From: Bacteroidales bacterium
Lineage (GTDB): Bacteria > Bacteroidota > Bacteroidia > Bacteroidales > UBA7960
Assembly: GCA_007132865.1 (NCBI GenBank)
Contig: SLNU01000017.1
Coordinates: forward strand, 1-6,709
Length of the DNA stretch: 6,709 bases
Direction of reading: 5' to 3'
Positions within the stretch are counted from its first letter, which is position 1; each line of letters begins with the position of its first letter. A program made the translations under genes and the position numbers. This document shows positions 1-5,022 of the stretch, in pieces. The notes beneath the pieces are model-generated. The model saw only the letters and a program-made list of their open reading frames with translations, was not told where the DNA came from and searched no databases.

Positions 1-943
1 CGGCATACATCAGTGCCACAAGCGGAATGCCCACAGTCAGCACCAGGGCCGCAGTGGCCAGGTGTCCCACCCAGGACGAAGCAAAGATCAGGCTGAAAAA
101 ATGGGGGAACGAGAACAGCCAGGGGCCATATCCGGATACGATGGGGTGGGGGCCAAAGAACAAGGCAGTGAGCAGGGCGACCAAAAGGGTAAACCCCAGC
201 ACAATGATCGCCAGTCCGATTACAGCAGCCACGATCCGGAAAATCACCGTGAATGCCACCGCAATGGCCTGGGCAACAGATCTTAATGTGCTGTCAGGTC
301 TGTCAGGGCTTTTTTTTTTAAACACGTCCCTGGTTTCTGCAGACAAGTCCTTCAAATTGCGTTTGATGTCCTGTATGTCCTCCTTGATGGAGCGTTCGAT
401 ATTTGAAAGGTTCACCTTCTCACCCCGCATCTCCAGTTTTTCAGCCGTGGTCCTGGCACTGGGGATTACGATCCAGAGGATGAGGTAAAGAATGATGCCG
501 AATCCCGCAAAGATCCCCACCAAAAAGATGATTCGCATCCAGGTCGGGTCTATGTCGAAAAAAGCACCCAGACCGCCACAGACCCCGCCAATGTATTTGT
601 CATCGGGATCCCGGTAAAGCCTTTTGGGCCCCCTTTCCGAAAAAGTACCTGTGCGTGGGGCCTCTTTTTCGTGGGTCTCCTCCCCGCTAATCTGCTCGGG
701 TTCGCCAAGCTGGCCGATTACTTCCTTTACATCCTCCAGGGTAACCACCTGGCGGTGGTCCCGGATCTTTTCCTGGAACATTTCAGCGATCCGCCCCTCG
801 ATGCCAGACAGGATCTCATCGCATCCATCATCAGAGGCAAAAGACTGCCGGATTCTGCCCAGGTAGCGATTCAGTTTGTCATAGGCGTCTTCATCGATGT
901 GAAAAACGACGCCGCTGATATTGACCGTTAGGGTTTTTTTCAT
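1..943 (-). CDS. PspC domain-containing membrane protein, 3' end cut off by the window
   Basis: The minus-strand frame is open from an ATG at 943-941 to the left edge, giving 314 residues without a stop; the C-terminus lies outside. The start MKKTLTVNISGVVFHIDEDAY is the usual opening of Bacteroidota PspC proteins. Residues 1-100 are a soluble, acidic N-terminal part. The PspC domain lies at about 107-162, with the KYIGGVCGGLGAFF signature (117-129) followed by a membrane segment at about 137-160. Residues 165-208 are charged and probably helical or coiled. Two more hydrophobic segments follow at about 226-262 and 283-312. PspC proteins are inner-membrane components of envelope-stress (phage-shock) responses; the exact role in Bacteroidota is not settled. 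The gene lies 71 bp downstream of padR on the same strand, so co-transcription and PadR control are likely. The leader has no Shine-Dalgarno sequence but is A-rich (AATAACAATAAC before the ATG). An A10 run interrupts codons 209-212. The family call is sure; the physiological role is inferred. Confidence 0.9.
   Translation of the reverse strand, partial: MKKTLTVNISGVVFHIDEDAYDKLNRYLGRIRQSFASDDGCDEILSGIEGRIAEMFQEKIRDHRQVVTLEDVKEVIGQLGEPEQISGEETHEKEAPRTGTFSERGPKRLYRDPDDKYIGGVCGGLGAFFDIDPTWMRIIFLVGIFAGFGIILYLILWIVIPSARTTAEKLEMRGEKVNLSNIERSIKEDIQDIKRNLKDLSAETRDVFKKKSPDRPDSTLRSVAQAIAVAFTVIFRIVAAVIGLAIIVLGFTLLVALLTALFFGPHPIVSGYGPWLFSFPHFFSLIFASSWVGHLATAALVLTVGIPLVALMYA
310..319 (-). other. A10 homopolymer inside the pspC coding frame
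   Basis: Ten consecutive A residues on the coding strand encode Lys209-Lys211 and the first base of Ser212. The run sits between the charged helical stretch and the second membrane region. Adding one A would give AAG CCC TGA, a stop two codons later. Losing one A would lead to TAA after GCC CTG ACA GAC CTG ACA GCA CAT. Either change would therefore release a protein of about 213-219 residues with the PspC domain but without the C-terminal membrane half. A tandem CCTGACAG repeat (9-bp period, 291-307) adjoins it. That slippage actually happens is inference. Confidence 0.6.
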
Positions 944-1014
944 GGTTATTGTTATTGTCGGATAAAGATATTGATAATTCGTTTTTCTGGTACTGATTAT
1001 GAATGTTTTATTGC

Positions 1015-1338
1015 TTACTGCGTGGTTTTGCGCACCGCTTCTACCAGATCGTGCCAGGTCTTACGCAAGGCCTCCAGAAATTCCTGTCCGATTGGCGTAA
1101 TCAGGTAGTATTTTCTGGGCGGACCACTGGTGGATTCTTCCCAGCGGTAAGTTAGAAGTCCGTCATTTTTCAGACGTGTCAGCAATGGGTAGATGGTACC
1201 CTCAACCACCAGCAATTTGGAATCCTTGAGCGTCTGTATCAACTCAGATGCATATGCCTCCTTAGCGGATAGAATGGAGAGAATGCAAAACTCGAGCACC
1301 CCTTTGCGCATTTGCGCCTGTGTATTTTCCAGGTTCAT
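1015..1338 (-). CDS. PadR-family transcriptional regulator
   Basis: This is a 107-residue protein, the size of a minimal PadR regulator (PadR-s1 type: one winged helix-turn-helix plus a short C-terminal dimerisation helix). The N-terminal helix RKGVLEFCILSIL (11-23) and the ELIQTLKDS helix are followed by the recognition-helix block EGTIYPLLTRLKNDGLL (46-62). The wing follows, with the diagnostic SGPPRKYYLIT (71-81). Residues 83-107 form the C-terminal helix. I place the start at the ATG at 1338-1336 (MNLENTQAQM). The upstream ATG at 1398 would add 20 hydrophobic, non-conserved residues and would lie inside the promoter and operator. PadR proteins are mostly ligand- or stress-responsive repressors that bind interrupted palindromes as dimers. 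The gene precedes pspC by 71 bp, an arrangement I recognise from other Bacteroidota. A 21-bp palindrome abutting its -7 box suggests autorepression. The inducing signal cannot be read from the sequence. Confidence 0.92.
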   Translation of the reverse strand: MNLENTQAQMRKGVLEFCILSILSAKEAYASELIQTLKDSKLLVVEGTIYPLLTRLKNDGLLTYRWEESTSGPPRKYYLITPIGQEFLEALRKTWHDLVEAVRKTTQ

Positions 1339-1366
1339 ATCGATGAATTTTTTTACAAAGCTAATA

Positions 1367-1374
1367 CAAATATA
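1367..1374 (-). promoter_or_regulatory. Bacteroidota-type -7 box of the padR-pspC operon
   Basis: On the minus strand this reads TATATTTG, a full match to the TAnnTTTG -7 box used by the primary sigma factor of Bacteroidota. It would place the transcription start near 1360 and leave a leader of about 22 nt before the padR ATG. No clear TTTG -33 box is found at the usual 19-20 bp spacing; that position falls at the far end of the adjoining palindrome. The promoter may therefore be weak or activator-assisted. Confidence 0.65.
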
Positions 1375-1395
1375 GTACCATGCAAAGCAAAGTAC
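1375..1395. promoter_or_regulatory. Interrupted palindrome, candidate PadR operator
   Basis: The 21 bp have the form GTAC-n2-TGC-n3-GCA-n2-GTAC, with perfect dyad symmetry at 14 of 20 paired positions around base 1385. The element directly touches the padR -7 box on its upstream side and covers the spacer between the -7 and -33 regions, so a bound dimer would block RNA polymerase. The right half reads GCAAAGTAC; the left half, read on the other strand, is GCATGGTAC. Autoregulation through such sites is common for PadR proteins. Assignment to this PadR is inferred from position only. Confidence 0.6.
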
Positions 1396-1533
1396 CATGT
1401 TTTTTAAAATTATTTTTAGCTTACACCCTGAAACGCCTGCCAGCCGTGGGAAAATGGGGAGTGGCCCGGAACTTTCCAGGTCGCTGCATAGCTTCAGAAG
1501 GGTTCAGTTGGCTACAGCGCGGTGGCCAAAGAT

Positions 1534-1629
1534 CTGGCAGACTACAGCGTGCGCACTAACGGAGGCTGCTTCCCATAGCAGGTAGCCGATTGCCGGGCCG
1601 GCAGCCTGCCAGTGCGCGCATGTCTGGGG
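1534..1629. repeat. Large imperfect inverted repeat (left stem system)
   Basis: The arm at 1534-1569 pairs with 1601-1629 through three blocks in register: CAGAC (1538-1542) with GTCTG (1622-1626), GCGCACT (1551-1557) with AGTGCGC (1611-1617), and AGGCTGC (1563-1569) with GCAGCCT (1601-1607). Small bulges separate the blocks. The 31-base apex contains part of a second palindrome, GCCGGGCCGGC (1592-1602). A long stem of this kind is unlikely by chance. Whether it acts as DNA or RNA is unknown. Confidence 0.7.
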
Positions 1630-1660
1630 TTGGAATACTGCCAGGCCAAGCCGGCCAGAC
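1622..1660. repeat. Hairpin competing with the left stem system
   Basis: GTCTGG (1622-1627) pairs with CCAGAC (1655-1660). Stacked inside it, GG (1628-1629) pairs with CC (1651-1652) and TTGG (1630-1633) with CCAA (1646-1649), around a 12-base loop. The same GTCTG is needed by the stem at 1534-1629, so the two folds exclude each other over that segment. Confidence 0.6.
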
Positions 1661-1664
1661 TATA

Positions 1665-1741
1665 GAGCGGGCATAGCCGGGCTGAGGTCATTAGCTTCCC
1701 GAAGGGTCGTAATACCAAGGAGCGGGCATATCCGGGGTGAG
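1665..1741. repeat. 22-bp direct repeat pair flanking a hairpin
   Basis: Copies at 1665-1686 and 1720-1741 match at 20 of 22 positions and share GAGCGGGCATA, then CCGGG, then TGAG. Their starts are 55 bp apart. Between them lies a hairpin: GGT (1686-1688) and ATTA (1690-1693) pair with TAAT (1710-1713) and ACC (1714-1716), with one bulged C, enclosing GCTTCCCGAAGGG (1694-1706). That 13-mer occurs again at 1802-1814. The 17-bp core of the second copy recurs inverted at 1874-1890. Confidence 0.75.
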
Positions 1742-1890
1742 AACCTTGGCGGGCCGAATGATTCAGCTTAGTAGCGGGTAGCACTGCGCTGAGGGCCTTT
1801 GGCTTCCCGAAGGGAAGGTGCAGCCCGAAGCGTAGTTGCTACCCGCGATAGCTGAAGGGCCGGCGCAGTTCGAACCCCGGATATGCCCGC
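1722..1890. repeat. 169-bp imperfect palindrome
   Basis: The outer arms GCGGGCATATCCGGGGT (1722-1738) and its exact complement (1874-1890) pair over 17 bp. Moving inward, TTCAGCT (1762-1768) pairs with AGCTGAA (1850-1856) and GCGGGTAGCA (1774-1783) with TGCTACCCGC (1837-1846). CGCT (1787-1790) then pairs with AGCG (1829-1832), and GGGC (1793-1796) with GCCC (1823-1826). The apex is CTTCCC-GAA-GGGAAG (1803-1817). All blocks nest in order around about 1808-1810, with bulges between them. This is either a cruciform-prone DNA element or the gene of a long hairpin RNA. Confidence 0.85.
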
Positions 1891-1992
1891 GACCGACAAA
1901 ATGGCAGTCATTCCTCGCTGGCACAGGCTTTGATTTCAATCCGGCATCGAGTAAGGCTATGCGCGTCAGTAAATCACCCCGCACAAGCCTTA

Positions 1993-2000
1993 TACCTTGC
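1993..2000 (+). promoter_or_regulatory. Possible degenerate -7 box of htpG
   Basis: TACCTTGC resembles the TAnnTTTG box with one T missing; the rRNA-type promoter in this window reads TACCTTTGC. It would give a leader of about 25 nt, similar to the other promoters here. No -33 TTG is present at the right distance, and no CIRCE-type heat-shock operator is seen. This is the best candidate but a weak one. Confidence 0.3.
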
Positions 2001-2024
2001 ATAAACCAATAAACCAAATAAACC
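2001..2024 (+). repeat. Three ATAAACC repeats in the htpG leader
   Basis: ATAAACC occurs at 2001-2007, 2009-2015 and 2018-2024, just before the start codon at 2030. There is no Shine-Dalgarno sequence. An A-rich unstructured leader is the usual translation-initiation context in Bacteroidota, so the repeat probably serves as a standby or enhancer sequence and not as a specific signal. Confidence 0.5.
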
Positions 2025-2029
2025 GAACC

Positions 2030-3907
2030 ATGCACAAAGGAAAAATCAATGTCCAGACCGAGAACATTTTCCCCATCATCAAGAAATTCCTTTATTCCGA
2101 CCATGAGATATTCCTCAGGGAATTGATATCCAATGCCGTGGATGCCACCCAGAAAGTAAAGACATTGTCTTCACTGGGGGAGTTCAAGGGGGAGTTGGGT
2201 GACCTGACCATAGAGGTCGTCCTTGACAAGGAAGCCAAAACTTTGACGGTGAAAGACAAAGGGATCGGGATGACTGCTGAGGAAGTGGATAAGTTCATCA
2301 ACCAGATCGCATTTTCAAGTGCCGAGGAGTGGGTGGAGAAATACAAGGGCCAGTCGGAGTCGAATCCGATCATCGGACATTTTGGCCTGGGATTTTACTC
2401 TTCCTTCATGGTGGCACGCCAGGTCGACATCCATACCAAATCTTATAAGAAAAACCAGAAAGGGGTACACTGGACTTGTGACGGTACGCCTGAATATGCG
2501 CTGGAGGACAAGCCGCGCAGCCAGAGGGGGACCGACGTGGTGCTGCATATTGCATCCGACTCTGAGGAATTTCTGGAAGAGTCAAAAATACTCGGACTGC
2601 TGAAAAAGTACTGCAAGTTCCTGCCCGTTCCGATTGTGTTTGGCACGGAGAAGGAGCTGGTGAAGGAAAAGGATGAGAAGGGGGAGGAGCAGGAAAAGAC
2701 CATTGAAAAACCCAGGATCATCAACAATGTGAAGCCAGCATGGACACAGAAACCATCCGACTTAAAGGATGAGGATTATAAAAAGTTTTACCGGGAGCTG
2801 TACCCCATGGGTTTCGAAGAGCCCCTGTTCCATATCCATCTGAATGTGGATTATCCGTTCGCACTGACAGGCATCCTGTATTTTCCAAAGGTCAAGCAGA
2901 ATTTTGAAGTGCAGCGTGACAAGATCCAGCTTTATTCCAACCAGGTGTTCGTGACCGATACTGTGGAAGGAATAGTGCCGGACTTCCTGACTTTGCTGCA
3001 CGGGGTCATCGACTCCCCGGACATCCCGCTGAACGTATCCCGTAGCTTTTTGCAGAGCGATGGCAATGTGAAGAAGATCAGCGGTCATATTACCAAGAAG
3101 GTGGCTGACAAGCTGGAGGAGCTGTTCAAGTCCAACCGTGAAGACTTTGAGAAGAAGTGGGACGACATTAAGATCTTTATCCAGTACGGGATGATCTCTG
3201 ATGACAAGTTCCGGGAGCGGGCCATGAAATTCTGCCTGCTGAAGAACACCGAAGGCAAGTATTTTACCTTTGAGGAATACCGCGAACATATTAAAACCGC
3301 CCAGACAGACAAGGACAAGAAAATTGTGCATATCTATGCCACCAATGCGGAGGCACAGCACAGCTTTGTCGAATCGGCCAGGGAGAGGGGATACGATGTG
3401 CTATTGCTTGACACCCCGATCGATTCCCATTTTGTGAACATGCTGGAAACGGAGCTGGAGGGGGTATCTTTTGTCCGTGTGGATGCGGAGGTCACAGATA
3501 AACTGATCAGTAAGGACGAGGAAATCCCGTCCAAGCTGACACAGGAACAGAAAGACAAACTCAAGCCCCTGCTGGAGAAATACCTCGACCAGCAACAGTT
3601 CAATGTCGCGTTCGAAAATCTCAGCGAGACCGAACAGCCCATCATCATCACCCAGCCTGAATTCATGCGTCGCATGAAAGACATGTCGGCTGTCGGCGGA
3701 ATGAACTTCATGGGCACCATGCCCGATAGCTACCAATTGGTGGTGAACAGCAACCACAACCTGGTGGGCAAGCTACTGGAGCAGCAGGATGAAGCCATAC
3801 AGGAAAAGCAGGTCAAACAACTCATCGACCTGGCCATGCTGTCGAAAAACCTGTTGAAGGGAGAGAAGCTGACCCAGTTCATCAGGCGAAGCGTGGATCT
3901 GATCTAG
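2030..3907 (+). CDS. htpG: Molecular chaperone HtpG (bacterial Hsp90)
   Basis: The 625-residue protein has the full Hsp90 layout: an N-terminal GHKL ATPase domain (about 1-205), a short charged linker rich in Glu and Lys (about 207-232), a middle domain (to about 495) and a C-terminal dimerisation domain. ATP-site residues are visible: E31, N35 and D38 in ELISNAVDAT; D76, G78 and G80 in DKGIGM; the lid glycines in GHFGLGFYSSF (116-126); and GTDVVLHI from 167. The middle-domain arginine that contacts ATP is R338 in LNVSRSFLQ. It is a cytosolic, ATP-driven homodimeric chaperone. An ATG at 1997 is in frame, but the extra 11 residues fall in the A-rich leader, and homologues begin at MxKGKINVQ, so I chose 2030. 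The length is near that of E. coli HtpG (about 624) and shorter than the roughly 680-residue Bacteroides forms. It appears intact, with all key residues present. Confidence 0.97.
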   Translation: MHKGKINVQTENIFPIIKKFLYSDHEIFLRELISNAVDATQKVKTLSSLGEFKGELGDLTIEVVLDKEAKTLTVKDKGIGMTAEEVDKFINQIAFSSAEEWVEKYKGQSESNPIIGHFGLGFYSSFMVARQVDIHTKSYKKNQKGVHWTCDGTPEYALEDKPRSQRGTDVVLHIASDSEEFLEESKILGLLKKYCKFLPVPIVFGTEKELVKEKDEKGEEQEKTIEKPRIINNVKPAWTQKPSDLKDEDYKKFYRELYPMGFEEPLFHIHLNVDYPFALTGILYFPKVKQNFEVQRDKIQLYSNQVFVTDTVEGIVPDFLTLLHGVIDSPDIPLNVSRSFLQSDGNVKKISGHITKKVADKLEELFKSNREDFEKKWDDIKIFIQYGMISDDKFRERAMKFCLLKNTEGKYFTFEEYREHIKTAQTDKDKKIVHIYATNAEAQHSFVESARERGYDVLLLDTPIDSHFVNMLETELEGVSFVRVDAEVTDKLISKDEEIPSKLTQEQKDKLKPLLEKYLDQQQFNVAFENLSETEQPIIITQPEFMRRMKDMSAVGGMNFMGTMPDSYQLVVNSNHNLVGKLLEQQDEAIQEKQVKQLIDLAMLSKNLLKGEKLTQFIRRSVDLI

Positions 3908-3927
3908 GAAGTGTGGACCTGATTTAG
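3888..3927 (+). repeat. 20-bp tandem duplication across the htpG stop codon
   Basis: Bases 3888-3907 encode the last htpG codons, ending GTG GAT CTG ATC TAG. Bases 3908-3927 repeat them with 17 of 20 identities, and all three differences are transitions. The unit is not a multiple of three, so the second copy is out of frame and lies in the 3' untranslated region. It looks like an old slippage duplication that left the original stop intact. Confidence 0.85.
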
Positions 3928-4019
3928 GGGGTGCTTTCTTACGTTGTATCCATTGTCCGTCGGGCGAATGCGCGCAGGTGTCTGTGCCAGCCCTTTAAAC
4001 GACTGTACCAACTAATAAA

Positions 4020-4027
4020 TATATTTG
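4020..4027 (+). promoter_or_regulatory. -7 box of the transporter-acyltransferase operon
   Basis: TATATTTG is a full match to the Bacteroidota -7 consensus TAnnTTTG. It predicts a start near 4034 and a leader of about 20 nt before the ATG at 4053. No convincing -33 TTTG is present at the expected distance. It places the transporter in its own transcription unit, separate from htpG 145 bp upstream. No rho-independent terminator for htpG is evident in 3908-4019. Confidence 0.6.
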
Positions 4028-4052
4028 TATTTTAGCTGGAAATATTACCAGC

Positions 4053-4994
4053 ATGTACGAAGCCTTAACCGCCATGGACCCGGCCACCCTAAATTTCACA
4101 GAGGGTGGCCTGTTCATTTTAAACATCACCATCTCGATCATCATGTTCGGGGTGGCATTGGAGATCAAGCTTGTGCACTTCCGGGACTTACTTGCCAGTC
4201 CGAAACCGGTGCTTGCAGGAGTGTTGTCCCAGTTTCTGCTGCTGCCTGCTGTGACTTTTCTGCTGATCATGGTATTCTGGAAAAACATGACGGTCGGGGT
4301 GGCCATGGGCATGATTCTGGTGGCCTCATGCCCCGGCGGGAATGTGTCGAATTTTATATCCACCCTAGCAAAGGGTAACCCGGCCCTTTCTGTCAGCCTG
4401 ACGGCCATCGCCACCATTTCGGCCATTTTTATGACACCCCTGAACTTTATGATATGGGGAAGCCTTTACGATCTCCTCGGTCCATGGTCGAACAACGAAC
4501 TGCTGCAGGAACTGCGCATTGACCCGGTGGCCATGTTCAAGATTGTGTTCATACTGCTGGGCGTACCCATCGTGTTGGGGATGCTTACCAACCACTTCCT
4601 GCCCAGGTTTACCGAGTTCGCCAAGAAGCCCATCCGCATTTTTTCCATCATCTTTTTCATGGGCATGCTGGCAATTATGTTCGCCAACAATTACGACCAC
4701 TTCATTCAGCACATCCTTTGGATCTTGCTGATCGTCTTTATTCATAACGGGATAGCCATCTCGTCAGGTTACGGACTGGGATCCGTGTTCAGGCTGAATG
4801 CCCAGAACCGAAAGACCGTGGCCATTGAGACCGGGATACAGAATTCCGCACTCGGACTGGTCCTGATTTTCAACCCGGCCATTTTCCCTCAGCACCTGGC
4901 CCTGGGCGGCATGGCCATCGTGGTGGCATGGTGGGGAATATGGCACATTTTGGCCGGACTGAGCGTGGCCACCATCTGGAGGAGGGTCTCCTGA
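4053..4994 (+). CDS. Bile acid:sodium symporter (BASS/SBF) family transporter
   Basis: This is a 313-residue, strongly hydrophobic integral membrane protein, the normal length for bacterial BASS proteins, with about nine or ten membrane segments from residue 20 to 308. Family signatures are clear: CPGGNVSNF (93-101) at the first crossover helix, ALSVSLTAIATISA (111-124), and ETGIQNSALG (259-268) at the second crossover. In the bacterial homologue of known structure (ASBT-type) the corresponding Glu and Gln, here E259 and Q263, help bind sodium. The protein probably couples sodium entry to uptake or export of an organic anion; many bacterial members carry 2-keto acids or similar compounds, not bile acids, so the substrate is not assigned. 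The ATG at 4053 follows a -7 box by 25 bp and leaves a short leader. The acyltransferase gene starts 28 bp after the stop, so the two are probably co-transcribed. No defects are seen. Confidence 0.93.
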   Translation: MYEALTAMDPATLNFTEGGLFILNITISIIMFGVALEIKLVHFRDLLASPKPVLAGVLSQFLLLPAVTFLLIMVFWKNMTVGVAMGMILVASCPGGNVSNFISTLAKGNPALSVSLTAIATISAIFMTPLNFMIWGSLYDLLGPWSNNELLQELRIDPVAMFKIVFILLGVPIVLGMLTNHFLPRFTEFAKKPIRIFSIIFFMGMLAIMFANNYDHFIQHILWILLIVFIHNGIAISSGYGLGSVFRLNAQNRKTVAIETGIQNSALGLVLIFNPAIFPQHLALGGMAIVVAWWGIWHILAGLSVATIWRRVS

Positions 4995-5022
4995 TTATTG
5001 TCGGATATATTAATTGACTTCT

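Larger units (their letters stand above)
1421..1900. other. Gene-free, G+C-rich, densely folded intergenic island
   Basis: This fills most of the 630-bp gap between divergent padR and htpG. It is visibly richer in G+C than the A/T-rich edges on both sides (around 1396-1425 and 1990-2029). It consists largely of inverted repeats: a stem system at 1534-1629, a competing hairpin at 1622-1660, a hairpin at 1686-1716, a hairpin at 1715-1749 (CCAAGG/CCTTGG), and a 169-bp palindrome at 1722-1890. A small hairpin, TTGGC/GCCAA, lies at 1508-1529. The minus-strand frame at 1542-1784 has no recognisable domain, and its composition follows the repeats. I found no transposase, no convincing terminal inverted repeats with a target duplication, and no tRNA. 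It may be a dispersed palindromic repeat cluster or a structured RNA; the sequence alone cannot decide. Confidence 0.7.

Noticed and set aside
952..964. 13-base TTATTGTCGGATA shared with 4995-5007
   Set aside because: One 13-base match in a window of this size is expected by chance about one time in three, and the two contexts differ in orientation and role.
1339..1398. Alternative upstream start for the PadR protein
   Set aside because: It would lie inside the operator and upstream of the -7 box, and would add a non-conserved hydrophobic stretch.
1665..1741. CRISPR-like array
   Set aside because: There are only two direct copies, the interval is itself a hairpin containing repeat sequence, and no cas gene is nearby.
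1542..1784. 80-codon minus-strand frame in the intergenic island
   Set aside because: It follows the palindromic repeats, has no recognisable domain, and has neither promoter nor conserved start context. The reading frame is most likely a by-product of repeat composition.
1868..1882. tRNA T-arm-like GTTCGAACC
   Set aside because: The flanks do not form a T-stem, and no anticodon or acceptor arm is found around it. It is part of the right arm of the palindrome.
1997..2029. Alternative upstream start for htpG
   Set aside because: It would add 11 residues translated from the A-rich leader; homologues start at the position of the ATG at 2030.
1763..2104. 113-codon minus-strand frame overlapping the 5' end of htpG
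   Set aside because: It is antisense to a certain gene, covers part of the palindrome and has no family resemblance.
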